Of a DNA stretch of 64,000 bases, positions 8,586 through 17,454 are shown in pieces (position 1 is the first letter of the stretch; each line of letters begins with the position of its first letter). Both the position numbers and the translations under genes were made by a program. The stretch is from NCBI GenBank assembly GCA_902492455.1, contig CABULH010000002.1, positions 62,001 through 126,000 of the forward strand, written 5' to 3'. The notes under the pieces are model-generated. The model saw only the letters and a program-made list of their open reading frames with translations, was not told the origin of the DNA and did no database searches. Origin of the DNA: an uncultured Oscillospiraceae bacterium (lineage in GTDB: Bacteria; Bacillota; Clostridia; Oscillospirales; Acutalibacteraceae).

Positions 8586-11069
8586 ATGACGACAGACAGA
8601 TCCGGCAAGCCGGTCCGCCTTACCTGTGACGGGATGGCCGATCCTTTGGGAGTCGACCATCCATATCCCGTGTTGGCCTATATTCCCGGCTGCCGCCAGC
8701 AGGCGGTGCGGTTTGTGATCCTCCGGGCGGAGGGTTCGGATCCCCCGGTGTATGACAGCGGCTGGCGGAAAACCAGCCTGTGCCAGCATCAGCCGGAACA
8801 GCCCCTGGAGTCCCGCACCGCTTATGTCTGGTACGCCGAGGTGCGGGACATGGCGGGAAATCTCCACCGCAGCGATCCCGCCCGGTTGGAGACGGGGATC
8901 TTCTCTGGACAGTTCCAGGCGAGGTTCATCCGGGGAGGGACACTGTTTCGGCGGGAATTTGCCGTGGAGGGGGAAATTGGGACCGCCCGGCTTTGGTTCA
9001 CCGCCCTGGGCTACGGCGAGCTGACCCTCAACGGCAGGCGAATCGGGGAGGAGCGGCTTTTCCCATCCTACACCGCCTACCACAAACGGGTGGAATATAC
9101 GCTTTACGATGTCACCCGGCAGCTGCGTCAGGGACCCAATGCGGTGGGAATCTGGGCCGCGCCCCATTGGCCGGGGGGAGGCCAGTGGATGGGCCGCTAT
9201 TACGGTGGAGAGCCTATGGCTTTTTTGCAGCTGGAAATCCGCTATGCCGACGGCAGGCGGCAGACGATCTTATCCGACGGGGATTTTGCTGTTTCCGCCT
9301 CACCGGTGACGGAGACCTCTATTTACAACGGCGAGCGGTATGACGCCCGGCAGGAACAGCCCGGGTGGGATCAGCCCGGCTTCGACGCAGCCGGCTGGGC
9401 ACCTGCCCGGACGGCGGGAGCGGACTGGAAGCCCCGGCTGGTATTTTCCTCCATCCCCCCCATCCGGGTGACGGAGGAAATTCCGCCGGTTGCCCTGACC
9501 GAAACAGCGGAGGGCTGCCTGGCGGATTTCGGAGTGAATTTTTCCGGTGTGGCACGGGTGGAGGCAGAGGGCCGAGCCGGGGAAGCGCTGGAGCTGCGTC
9601 ACGCCGAGCTGCTGGATCCGAACGGCGGGTTGAATCGGAAGAATCTGCGCTCCGCCGAAGCCCGGGACCGGTATATATTTGCCGCCGACGGGACGGTGAG
9701 CTACGCCCCGCGGTTCACCTATCACGGTTTCCGCTACGCGGAAATATCCGGCGTCCCTATGAGACGCATCCGCCGGATAACCGGGTTGCAGCTGCACACC
9801 GACGTGCGGCAGACCGGAAGCTTTTCCTGTTCCGATCCGCTGCTGAACCGTATCCATGAGGCCATGACCCGGTCGATGCGCACCAACCTCCATTCCATCC
9901 CCACCGACTGCTGCCAGCGGGATGAGCGCCAGGGCTGGCTGGGCGACGGGCTGGCGGCTTCCCACGGCACGGTGTTCAACTATGATATGCAGCCGGTATA
10001 CCGCAAATGGCTGGAGGATATTGCCGACGCCGCCACGCCGGAGGGGGATATCCCCACCGTGCTGGCGCCGGGTGAGGGCGGCGAATCCTTTACCTGGAGA
10101 GCCGCTTACCCTGTGATTCTGCGGCAGCTATACGAGGTATACGGCGACCGGCAGGCGGTGCTCCGCCACTATCCGGTGATCAGGCGGTTTCTGTGTTATC
10201 TGGAAAGCCGGGAGGGGCCCGAGGGACTGCTGACAGGGGAGGATTTCGGGGATTGGCTGGCGATTGAATCCGTTCCCCCTGCCATGGTGCGGGACGCTTT
10301 TTATGTGGACGCCTGGGACGCACTGGCGCTTTTCGCCGCGGTGGCGGGAGATCATCCCGGCCGCCGGAAGGCGGAAGAAAAGCGGGACCGGCTGCGGCGG
10401 ATTTATCAGGCAACCTATTATTCCCAGGGCGGGGTGGATACCGGGTATTATGGCTGCAACAATCAGCTGGGAGCGCTGCCGGGGATCTTGGCGTTGCTCT
10501 TCGGCATTACGCCGCCGGAGCAGCGGGAAAGGGTGCTGGAAAAGGTACGCTTCCAGCTGGCCGAATCCCGGGGTACCCCTCAGCTGCCCACCGGCATCAT
10601 CGGCACCCCTTATGTTTTCCTGCTGCTCGCTCAGCTGGGGCTGGATGAATTGGCGCTGGAGCTGATGTGCCGTCGGGAGTATCCTTCTTTCGGCTTTATG
10701 ATCGACCGGGGAGCCACTACCGTCTGGGAACGGTGGCAGTGGATGACGGGATACGAAATGAATTCTCATAATCACAGCCCTCTCACCGGAGCGGACAGCT
10801 TTTTCTACCGGGTGCTGGGTGGCATCCGGGAACTGCGGCAGCCGGTGGAGGGCCCTCCGGTGCTGCGGTTGGAGCCCTATATCCCGGACTGCCTGGAATA
10901 TGTGGACTGCCGGTATGCCTCCGCCTGGGGGGATATCGCCCTGCGGTGGGACCGGCAGCGAGGGGAAATTCATCTGACGGCGGAGGCGCCCGACGCCGTG
11001 GAGGCCTCCCTGAAAGTGAGAGGACAGGTTTATTCCCTGGAAAACGGACGGGCGGAGCTGTGCTTGTAA
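8586..11069 (+). CDS. GH78 alpha-L-rhamnosidase
   Basis: An 827-residue cytoplasmic enzyme without a signal peptide that would remove terminal alpha-L-rhamnose from imported glycans. It has the GH78 order: N-terminal beta-sandwich domains (about 1-330), an (alpha/alpha)6 barrel (about 400-740) and a C-terminal beta domain. The catalytic block CCQRDERQGWLGD is at about residues 442-454, with Glu447 as the expected general acid, and TTVWERW gives Glu715 as the expected base. Known family members use the same Asp, Glu, Asp and Glu set. ATG 8586 follows AAGGAGG at 8571-8577; an upstream in-frame start overlapping the permease is less likely. Lack of export fits import first, cutting inside. Confidence 0.92.
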   Translation: MTTDRSGKPVRLTCDGMADPLGVDHPYPVLAYIPGCRQQAVRFVILRAEGSDPPVYDSGWRKTSLCQHQPEQPLESRTAYVWYAEVRDMAGNLHRSDPARLETGIFSGQFQARFIRGGTLFRREFAVEGEIGTARLWFTALGYGELTLNGRRIGEERLFPSYTAYHKRVEYTLYDVTRQLRQGPNAVGIWAAPHWPGGGQWMGRYYGGEPMAFLQLEIRYADGRRQTILSDGDFAVSASPVTETSIYNGERYDARQEQPGWDQPGFDAAGWAPARTAGADWKPRLVFSSIPPIRVTEEIPPVALTETAEGCLADFGVNFSGVARVEAEGRAGEALELRHAELLDPNGGLNRKNLRSAEARDRYIFAADGTVSYAPRFTYHGFRYAEISGVPMRRIRRITGLQLHTDVRQTGSFSCSDPLLNRIHEAMTRSMRTNLHSIPTDCCQRDERQGWLGDGLAASHGTVFNYDMQPVYRKWLEDIADAATPEGDIPTVLAPGEGGESFTWRAAYPVILRQLYEVYGDRQAVLRHYPVIRRFLCYLESREGPEGLLTGEDFGDWLAIESVPPAMVRDAFYVDAWDALALFAAVAGDHPGRRKAEEKRDRLRRIYQATYYSQGGVDTGYYGCNNQLGALPGILALLFGITPPEQRERVLEKVRFQLAESRGTPQLPTGIIGTPYVFLLLAQLGLDELALELMCRREYPSFGFMIDRGATTVWERWQWMTGYEMNSHNHSPLTGADSFFYRVLGGIRELRQPVEGPPVLRLEPYIPDCLEYVDCRYASAWGDIALRWDRQRGEIHLTAEAPDAVEASLKVRGQVYSLENGRAELCL

Positions 11070-11086
11070 ATAAAGGAGGCATCCCT

Positions 11087-12151
11087 ATGACAAGGCGGGA
11101 AAACACCCTGTCCCTGCTCCGGCGTCGGGGCTATGAAAAGGTGCCGGTGGATTTCAACCTCTGCCCTCATCTGGAGGAAATATACAAAGCCAAGACCGGC
11201 GGGGCCCAGCCCTACAAGGAGTATTTCGGTATGCCCCTTTGGTATCTCCCGCCCCTGCTGCTGGAAGATGAGGATGTCAGCCGGTTTTATCCTTATCATC
11301 CGAATCGGGATGACCGGACGGTGATCGATCACTGCGGGGTGGGACATCGCTCCACCCCCACCTCTATGCATATGAGCCAGATGCTCCATCCCTTGAAAGA
11401 TGCGGACAGTGTGGAGCAGATTTTGACCTATCCCTATCCGGTGGCAAAGAAAGAGGAGAACATAGAGTGGATTCGGCGGGAAGCGGAGGAAATCCGGCGG
11501 CGCGATTATCTGGTCTGCGCCAACATGAACGTTACTCTGTGGGAATCCGCCTGGTACATCCGGGGAATGGAGCCGCTGATGATGGATATGCTCTGCGCCC
11601 CGGAGATGGCGGAGGCGCTGCTGGATCGGATAACCGGCCTGGCCTGCGACAATGCCCGCATCTATGCCCAGGGGGGCGCCGAGCTGCTGCTGATTGGAGA
11701 CGACGTGGGGATGCAGCATTCCACCATGATGAGCCTGGAGATGTTTACCCAGTGGATAAAGCCGCGGCTGACCCAATTCATCCAGGCCGCTAAGGCGGTG
11801 AATCCGGATATTTTGATTATGTTTCATTCCTGCGGCACCATCCAACCCTTTATTCCTCATTTGATCGAGGCGGGGATCGATGTGCTCAATCCCATTCAGC
11901 CCGAGTGCATGGACTTCCAAAGCATCCATGAACAATTCGGGGAGCAGGTGTCCTTCCACGGCACCATCGGCACCCAATCCACCATGCCTTGGGGAACCCC
12001 TGCGGAGGTCCGACGGGAGGTGGAGCGGAACCTGAAAATTGCCGGGGATCACGGCGGCCTGTTTCCCGCCCCCACCCATCTGCTGGAGCCGGAGGTACCC
12101 TGGGAAAATATCCTGGCCTATGTGGATGCCTGCACCCATTACGGCGGCTGA
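11087..12151 (+). CDS. Uroporphyrinogen decarboxylase (URO-D) family protein
   Basis: A 354-residue soluble protein of the URO-D/MtaA superfamily, a TIM-barrel fold. It shows the family signatures FHSCGTIQPFIPHLIEAGIDVLNPIQ (in two pieces, about residues 246-270) and a final part with HGTIGTQ and a C-terminal HYG. Such paralogues are common in carbohydrate operons of Clostridia and are not thought to make heme; their substrate is unknown. Members related to MtaA and CmuA move methyl groups from corrinoids using zinc bound by His and Cys; the HSCG motif fits a metal-binding site. ATG 11087 follows AAAGGAGG at 11073-11080. It is the last gene of the plus-strand operon, before a strong bidirectional terminator. 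Confidence 0.85.
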   Translation: MTRRENTLSLLRRRGYEKVPVDFNLCPHLEEIYKAKTGGAQPYKEYFGMPLWYLPPLLLEDEDVSRFYPYHPNRDDRTVIDHCGVGHRSTPTSMHMSQMLHPLKDADSVEQILTYPYPVAKKEENIEWIRREAEEIRRRDYLVCANMNVTLWESAWYIRGMEPLMMDMLCAPEMAEALLDRITGLACDNARIYAQGGAELLLIGDDVGMQHSTMMSLEMFTQWIKPRLTQFIQAAKAVNPDILIMFHSCGTIQPFIPHLIEAGIDVLNPIQPECMDFQSIHEQFGEQVSFHGTIGTQSTMPWGTPAEVRREVERNLKIAGDHGGLFPAPTHLLEPEVPWENILAYVDACTHYGG

Positions 12152-12198
12152 GGATGCAGTGCTGCTCCCAATATTTTTTTCTAAGATCTCCAAACAGT

Positions 12199-12234
12199 AA
12201 AAGCCGGGAAAATCTTTGGATTTTCCCGGCTTTT
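12199..12234. terminator. Bidirectional intrinsic terminator
   Basis: A perfect 16-bp stem with a 4-base loop (TTTG); the arms begin AAAAGCCGGG and end CCCGGCTTTT. It is A-rich on one side and T-rich on the other, so it can stop both the rhamnoside operon from the left and araD from the right. Confidence 0.93.
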
Positions 12235-12243
12235 CTCGCTGTC

Positions 12244-12939
12244 TTATTTTCCCTGCCCGTAATAGGCATTGGCACCGTGCTTGCGCAGGTAGTGTTTATC
12301 CAGCAGTTCCCGCTGCATGACCGGAACAGCGGGATCCATCATCTGATTGTGCCAGGCCATGAAGGCGATTTCCTCCAGCACCACCGCGTTGTGGACGGCG
12401 TCCAGCGGATCCTTGCCCCAGCAGAAGGGACCGTGGCTGTGGACCAGCACCGCCGGAATGTCATCCGGCGCTTTGTCCCGGAAGGTCTCCACAATGACAT
12501 TTCCTGTCTCCAGCTCATAACGGCCGCGGATTTCGTCCGGCGTCATCTTCCGGGTACAGGGAATTTCGCCGTAGAAGTAGTCGCCGTGGGTGGTGCCCAG
12601 GGCGGGGATGCTCCGGCCTGCCTGGGCGTAGATGGTGGCCCAGCGGGAATGGGTGTGGACCACTCCGCCGATATGGGGAAAGGCCCGGTAGAGGGCCAGA
12701 TGGGTGTCAGTGTCCGAAGAGGGGTTCAGCCTCCCTTCCGTCCGTTCGCCGGTTTCCAGATCCACCACCACCATGTCCTCCGGCCGCAGATCGTCATATT
12801 CCACTCCGGAGGGCTTAATCACCATCAGCCCCTGCTCCCGGTCCACCCCCGAAACATTGCCCCAGGTGAAGGTGACCAGGCCGTGCCGCGGCAGCAGCAG
12901 ATTCGCCTCAAAAACCGTCTGTTTCAGTGCTTCCAGCAT
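12244..12939 (-). CDS. araD: L-ribulose-5-phosphate 4-epimerase
   Basis: A 231-residue class II aldolase-fold enzyme, the same length as the Escherichia coli enzyme. It converts L-ribulose 5-phosphate to D-xylulose 5-phosphate, the last step of arabinose entry into the pentose phosphate pathway. Visible signatures: LVTFTWGNVSG near residue 22, KPSGVEY (phosphate binding), SSDTDTHLALY, and the zinc ligands HTHSRWAT (about 94-101) with a later His in LVHSHGPFCWG. It is the third gene of the minus-strand arabinose operon, 10 bases after araA, and ends next to the shared terminator at 12199-12234. Confidence 0.96.
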   Translation of the reverse strand: MLEALKQTVFEANLLLPRHGLVTFTWGNVSGVDREQGLMVIKPSGVEYDDLRPEDMVVVDLETGERTEGRLNPSSDTDTHLALYRAFPHIGGVVHTHSRWATIYAQAGRSIPALGTTHGDYFYGEIPCTRKMTPDEIRGRYELETGNVIVETFRDKAPDDIPAVLVHSHGPFCWGKDPLDAVHNAVVLEEIAFMAWHNQMMDPAVPVMQRELLDKHYLRKHGANAYYGQGK

Positions 12940-12949
12940 CGTTTTTCCC

Positions 12950-14425
12950 TCATTTCAGCTTCCAGGCCAGATCCTGGAGGAATAACGCCTGTTCCAGCTT
13001 TTCCGGTGTAGTATCCGCATCGATGTGGACAAACTCGATGTCCATGATTCGCGCCCAGTCCCGGAGCATCTCCGGAGTGGCATCGTAGGTCAGCACCGTG
13101 TGGTGAGCGCCCCCGGCGGTGATCCAGCATTCCGCCCCGGTGCACAGATCAGGCATGGCCCGCCACATCACCCGGGCCACCGGCAGGTTGGGCATGGGCA
13201 GTATGGGTTTTACCGCTTCAATATCCTGGCAGATCATCCGCATCCGGCCGCCCATATCGATCAGGCTGACGACACAGCCCTTGCCGGGATGGCCTTCAAA
13301 CACCAGCCGGGCGGGATCTCCCTTGCCGCCGATGCCCAGGGGATGCACTTCGATCCGGGGTCTGTCCGCCGCCACGGAAGGGCAGACCTCCAGCATATGG
13401 GCGCCCAAAGAGTATTCCTGGCCTTTGACGAGATGATAGGTGTAATCCTCCATGAAGGCGGTGCCTCCCGGCATTCCTTCGGTCATAGCCTTGATCACGG
13501 CGGTAAGGGCGGCCACCTTCCAGTCTCCTTCGCCGCCGTAGCCGTAGCCTTGGGCCATCAGCCGCTGGGAAGCCAGGCCCGGCAGCTGTTCCATGCCGTA
13601 CAGATCTTCAAAGGTGTTGGTGAAAGCCCGGCAGCCCTCCCGGTCCAGCAGCCGTTTCATGGCGATTTCCTCTTTGGCCTGGTAGCGTACCGCCGACAGA
13701 TTATCGGTGGCCATGTCGTAGTCGGCGGCGTAGACGGCCATCAGCGCGTCGGTTTCCTCCTCGGTGACGGCGGCGATGGTTTGCGCCAGCTCTCCCACCG
13801 GCCAGGTGTTCACCTGCCAGCCCAGCTTGATCTGGGATTCCACCTTGTCGCCCTCGGTGACCGCCACCCCTCGCATATTGTCTCCGAAACGCATCACCTT
13901 CAGGGCGCGGGAGAAGGCGGCCGCGGCGGCGGAGCGCATCCAGTTTCCCAGTCTGTGCAGAACCTCCTCATCCTGCCAATAGCCCATGATTACCTTGCGG
14001 GGCATGCGCAGCCGGGCGGCGATGAAGCCGTGCTCCCGGTCGCCGTGGGCTGCCTGATTGAGGTTCATGAAATCCATGTCGATTTCTTCATTGGGGATTT
14101 CTCGATTGTATTGGGTGGCAAAATGGCAATAGGGTTTTTGCAGGTCCCGCAGCCCCTGAATCCACATTTTGCTGGGACTAAAGGTGTGGCACCAGGTGAC
14201 GATGCCGGCGCAGGCATCGTCATAGTTGGCCTCCTTCACCACGGCGGCGATTTCCTCCGGGGTTTTCGTCGTTACCTTGTAAAGCAGCCGGCAGGGCAGC
14301 AGGCCGCTGGCGTTCATCCGCTCCGCCATTTCTGCCGCCCGTTCCGCTACGGTATCCAGCACTTCCGGGCCGTACAAAAATTGACTGCCCACCACAAACC
14401 AGAAGGTGTACTCCTGAAGTTTCAT
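12950..14425 (-). CDS. araA: L-arabinose isomerase
   Basis: A 491-residue cytoplasmic isomerase making L-ribulose from L-arabinose with a divalent metal. The beginning (KLQEYTFWFVVGSQFLYG) is diagnostic. The metal site is expected at the Glu residues of the GVAVTEGDKVE and GNTFEDLYG-like (NTFEDLYGME) regions and at His residues in DYTYHL and HMLEVCP. The start at 14425 is preceded by AAAGGGTGG on the minus strand; a longer frame upstream runs into the kinase gene and has no support. The gene lies 31 bases downstream of the kinase and 10 upstream of araD, one operon. Confidence 0.97.
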   Translation of the reverse strand: MKLQEYTFWFVVGSQFLYGPEVLDTVAERAAEMAERMNASGLLPCRLLYKVTTKTPEEIAAVVKEANYDDACAGIVTWCHTFSPSKMWIQGLRDLQKPYCHFATQYNREIPNEEIDMDFMNLNQAAHGDREHGFIAARLRMPRKVIMGYWQDEEVLHRLGNWMRSAAAAAFSRALKVMRFGDNMRGVAVTEGDKVESQIKLGWQVNTWPVGELAQTIAAVTEEETDALMAVYAADYDMATDNLSAVRYQAKEEIAMKRLLDREGCRAFTNTFEDLYGMEQLPGLASQRLMAQGYGYGGEGDWKVAALTAVIKAMTEGMPGGTAFMEDYTYHLVKGQEYSLGAHMLEVCPSVAADRPRIEVHPLGIGGKGDPARLVFEGHPGKGCVVSLIDMGGRMRMICQDIEAVKPILPMPNLPVARVMWRAMPDLCTGAECWITAGGAHHTVLTYDATPEMLRDWARIMDIEFVHIDADTTPEKLEQALFLQDLAWKLK

Positions 14426-14456
14426 GCAAAAACCACCCTTTCCGTTTGATCTACTG

Positions 14457-16073
14457 TTATTGCAGAATCTCGCCCGCAGCTCTTTCAATGGGAAGTCCGG
14501 CAATATAACGGGCCATAAAGCGGTCAAAGCTGCGACAGAGCGCCGGTTCCGGCTCCGCCCGCTTGCCGGCGTCGGCGCCGAAAATTTGAGCGGCCAGATA
14601 ATCCTCCAGATTCTCGCCGCCGCCCCGGAGCATATAATCCGCCAGCAGGGCGATGCCCCAGGCGCCTCCCTCACCGGCGGTTTCCATCACCACCACCGGG
14701 ACGCCCATGGCGGCGGCCATCAGCCGCTGACCTACTCCCGGGGTTTTGAACAGGCCGCCGTGACCCAGCAGCTGATCCAGACGCACCTGCTCCTTGTCAA
14801 AAAGGATATTCATGCCGATCCGCAGAGTTGCCATGGTGCTGAACAGCTGGGCACGCATGAAGTTGGCAAGGGAGAAAATTCCGCCCGGCAGGCGGGCCAG
14901 CAGCGGGCGACCTTCCTCCGTGCCGGTCACCGGCTCACCGGCGTAATAATTAAAGCTCACCATGCCGCCGCAATCCTCGTCGGCCTCCAGCGCCTTTTCG
15001 TATAGCATGTCGTACAGCGCCGGTTTGTTTACCGGATGACCGGAGGCAGTGAGAACCTCCCCGAACAGCCGCACCCAGGCATCCAGGTCGGAGGTGCAGG
15101 TATTGCAGTGAACCATGGCCACCGGCGCGCCGGCGGGCGTAGTAACCATATCGATTTCCGGATACACGGCGGAGAGGGGCTTATCCAGCACCGCCATGGC
15201 GAAGATGGAGGTGCCGGCGGAGACATTGCCGGTATGGGGTGCGACGCTGTTGGTGGCTACCATACCGGTGCCCGCATCTCCTTCCGGCGGACAGAGGGGA
15301 ATGCCGGGAAGCAGCCTGCCTGTGGGATCCAGCAGCAGGGCTCCCGCCGGAGTCAGCGTACCCGCTCTCTCGCCGGCAGTGAGCACCCGGGGCAGTACCT
15401 TTTCCAGTGTCCAGCTATAGCCGGCCCGGGCGGCGAGATTATTGAATTTGGCGATCATCTCCGGGTTATAATTTCCTGCGGCGTTGTCAATGGGGAACAT
15501 CCCCGACGCCTCGCCCACGCCCATCACCTTTTCCCCGGTAAGCCGCCAGTGGACATAACCGGACAGGGTGGTGAGGACGGCCAGCCGCTGTACATGCTCC
15601 TCCCCGTTCAGCATGGCCTGATAGAGATGAGCGATACTCCACCGCTGCGGGATGTTGAACTGGAACAGCTCGGTCAGCTCCGCCGCCGCCTGTTCGGTCA
15701 TGGTGTTCCGCCAGGTGCGGAAGGGGGTCAGCTGGTTCCCCTGCTCGTCGAAGGCCAGGTAACCGTGCATCATAGCGGAGATGCCCAGCGCGCCGATCCG
15801 GGTCAGGGAGACGCCGTATTCCTCTCTCACCTGAGCGGACAGCTCCGCGAAGCAGGACTGGAGTCCGGCCCACACGTCGTCCAGATGATAGGTCCACACC
15901 CCGTCCTCACAGCGGTTTTCCCAGCCGAAACCGCCGGAAGCAAGAGGCGTCCGGCTCTCGTCGATGAGCACCGCTTTGATCCGGGTAGAACCCAGTTCGA
16001 TCCCCAGAGCCGTCCGGCCCTCTTCCAGCATCCGGATGCGCTCCTGCCGGTCCACATGATCTGCATTGTTCAC
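14457..16073 (-). CDS. FGGY-family sugar kinase, probable L-ribulokinase
   Basis: A 538-residue two-domain FGGY kinase, first gene of the arabinose operon. The N-terminal ATP/phosphate motif GIELGSTRIKAVLIDES is at about residues 23-39, and the C-terminal motif GHGGLFKTPGVGQRLMAAAM at about 437-456. By position before araA it should phosphorylate L-ribulose. It does not look like classical AraB; clostridia are known to use a distant ribulokinase (AraK), and this may be that type. It starts with GTG 16073, chosen because AAAGGAGG at about 16082-16089 on the minus strand is spaced 8 bases from it. Xylulokinase is the main alternative. Confidence 0.85.
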   Translation of the reverse strand: MNNADHVDRQERIRMLEEGRTALGIELGSTRIKAVLIDESRTPLASGGFGWENRCEDGVWTYHLDDVWAGLQSCFAELSAQVREEYGVSLTRIGALGISAMMHGYLAFDEQGNQLTPFRTWRNTMTEQAAAELTELFQFNIPQRWSIAHLYQAMLNGEEHVQRLAVLTTLSGYVHWRLTGEKVMGVGEASGMFPIDNAAGNYNPEMIAKFNNLAARAGYSWTLEKVLPRVLTAGERAGTLTPAGALLLDPTGRLLPGIPLCPPEGDAGTGMVATNSVAPHTGNVSAGTSIFAMAVLDKPLSAVYPEIDMVTTPAGAPVAMVHCNTCTSDLDAWVRLFGEVLTASGHPVNKPALYDMLYEKALEADEDCGGMVSFNYYAGEPVTGTEEGRPLLARLPGGIFSLANFMRAQLFSTMATLRIGMNILFDKEQVRLDQLLGHGGLFKTPGVGQRLMAAAMGVPVVVMETAGEGGAWGIALLADYMLRGGGENLEDYLAAQIFGADAGKRAEPEPALCRSFDRFMARYIAGLPIERAAGEILQ

Positions 16074-16118
16074 AGGGAGGTCCTCCTTTTATATCAATAA
16101 TGGGGGTCTTTGCTTGCC

Positions 16119-16136
16119 AAGTTGTACGGACAACTT
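16119..16136. promoter_or_regulatory. AraR-type operator at the arabinose operon promoter
   Basis: Near-perfect 18-bp palindrome AAGTTGTACGGACAACTT. Read on the minus strand it is AAGTTGTCCGTACAACTT, the pattern known for AraR operators in Bacillus and clostridia. It begins 7 bases downstream of the -10 box of the kinase-araA-araD promoter, a position that would block transcription when AraR is bound. A second copy lies before araR. Confidence 0.85.
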
Positions 16137-16143
16137 TGTCTTG

Positions 16144-16172
16144 ATCATATCCCCTTGCCGGAAAGAATACAA
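16144..16172 (-). promoter_or_regulatory. Sigma-A-type promoter of the arabinose operon
   Basis: On the minus strand: -35 TTGTAT (16167-16172), 17-base spacer, -10 TATGAT (16144-16149). It faces the kinase gene, about 70 bases upstream of the GTG start, with the AraR operator directly downstream. Confidence 0.75.
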
Positions 16173-16216
16173 GGGGAAGAATAGACAAAAATATTCGCGT
16201 TTTCTTGTGGGGAAGG

Positions 16217-17248
16217 TCACAGGCTCCAGGGCAGAACCACACTGCCGCCGGTACCCCGTTCGATGCGTTCCAGAAGTCTGCGCGCCGCTTGCCTGCCGAT
16301 CTCCGCTTTGGGACTGTCCAAGGAGACAAAGGGTACGGGAGACAGAGCGGCGTAAGTGCTGTTGTCAAAGCTGGCCATCTCCAGCCGGGGCATCCGGGGA
16401 GGGAGGGCGGTCATGGCCTGAGCCAGGTGCAGGGCCACCTCGTCGTTGTAGCAGACCACGGCAGTGCAGCGGTCCGCCAGGACGCCGGCGGCGGCTTCCA
16501 GCACCACCTCCCGGGTTTCGGTGGTATACCAGAACACCCGGCTGTCGTCCACGGGAAGGTCCCGGTCCAGCAGCGCCCGGGCGTAGCCCTCATATCGGCG
16601 ATGGCCCTGAATATCGTCGCTTTTGAAGATGCCTGCCACCCGGCTGTGGCCCCGGTCCAGCAGATAATTGCAGGCCGTCAGTCCCCCGTTCCGGTCGTCC
16701 GCCACCACGTAAACCGGCCGATGCAGCCCGGGATAATAGCCGTTGATGAATACCACGGGGATACCCATACGGGAGAGGGCGTCGTAGAGATCCAGGTTTT
16801 GGTTGGGCAGGGCAGTTTTGGTTCCTTCCACAATCAGGCCGTCGATGGGTTTGGTGAGAAACTCGCTGAGAATCCGCCGTTCCTCCGCCGTGCGGTTGTG
16901 AGTGGCCTGCAGCATGGAGGTATAGCCCCTTTCCCGCAGCACCTCCTCAATCCCCTGGAGGATAAGAGGAAAGATATATTCCCCAATATAGGTGGTAACC
17001 ACGCCGATATTGTAAGTCCGGCCCCGCCCGGCAGCAGGGGAGGAAACATAGGTGCCGCTGCCCCGAACCCGGTGAAGGAAGCCTTCTCCTTCCAACGTGG
17101 AAACCGCCTTACGAACGGTCTGCCGGCTGTAGCCGGTGCCGGCCACCAGCTCGTTGTCGCTGGGGAATCTCTCCCCCTGGGTATATTTCCCCGCCAGGAT
17201 ATCCGCCCGCAGATCATCTGCCAGACGGCTGTATTTCGGAGTTTCCAT
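16217..17248 (-). CDS. araR: GntR/LacI-type arabinose repressor
   Basis: A 343-residue regulator. Residues about 1-70 form a GntR winged helix (YSRLADDLRADILAGKY, then SDNELVAGTGYSRQTVRKAVSTLE and GSGTYV). Residues about 80-343 form a LacI-type sugar-binding domain (IGVVTTYIGEYIFPLILQGIEE, then FINGYYPG and GHSRVAGIFKSDD). This combination is typical of AraR of Bacillus, which releases DNA on binding L-arabinose. The start at 17248 fits this domain; the longer open frame upstream covers the promoter and operator and is not coding. It is codirectional with and upstream of the arabinose operon, 143 bases away, and should repress both it and itself. Confidence 0.93.
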   Translation of the reverse strand: METPKYSRLADDLRADILAGKYTQGERFPSDNELVAGTGYSRQTVRKAVSTLEGEGFLHRVRGSGTYVSSPAAGRGRTYNIGVVTTYIGEYIFPLILQGIEEVLRERGYTSMLQATHNRTAEERRILSEFLTKPIDGLIVEGTKTALPNQNLDLYDALSRMGIPVVFINGYYPGLHRPVYVVADDRNGGLTACNYLLDRGHSRVAGIFKSDDIQGHRRYEGYARALLDRDLPVDDSRVFWYTTETREVVLEAAAGVLADRCTAVVCYNDEVALHLAQAMTALPPRMPRLEMASFDNSTYAALSPVPFVSLDSPKAEIGRQAARRLLERIERGTGGSVVLPWSL

Positions 17249-17268
17249 ACCCTTCACCGCCTTTGTCA

Positions 17269-17286
17269 AAGTTGTCCGCATAACTT
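17269..17286. promoter_or_regulatory. AraR-type operator before araR
   Basis: AAGTTGTCCGCATAACTT differs from the minus-strand reading of the first operator (16119-16136) at only two of 18 positions. It lies 10 bases downstream of the -10 box of araR, so araR is likely autoregulated. Confidence 0.82.
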
Positions 17287-17296
17287 GTATGGAGAG

Positions 17297-17325
17297 ATTA
17301 TAACACGGGTATCGGCAGGAGGCAA
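17297..17325 (-). promoter_or_regulatory. Promoter of araR
   Basis: On the minus strand: -35 TTGCCT, 17-base spacer, perfect -10 TATAAT (17297-17302). The AraR operator follows immediately. Confidence 0.75.
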
Positions 17326-17391
17326 GAGGAAACATCGCCGTTTTTGGTATAGTGAATATAATATTTCGTATGGACAGTATATTTATATGGA

Positions 17392-17421
17392 TTGCATCAG
17401 ATCTGTGTGAAGGCTTATAAT
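17392..17421 (+). promoter_or_regulatory. Promoter of the sialate O-acetylesterase gene
   Basis: -35 TTGCAT (17392-17397), 18-base spacer, -10 TATAAT (17416-17421), 34 bases before the start at 17455. The ribosome site CGGAGG is at 17441-17446. Confidence 0.65.
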
Positions 17422-17454
17422 AGACTAAACAAATGATTATCGGAGGTATTATCC

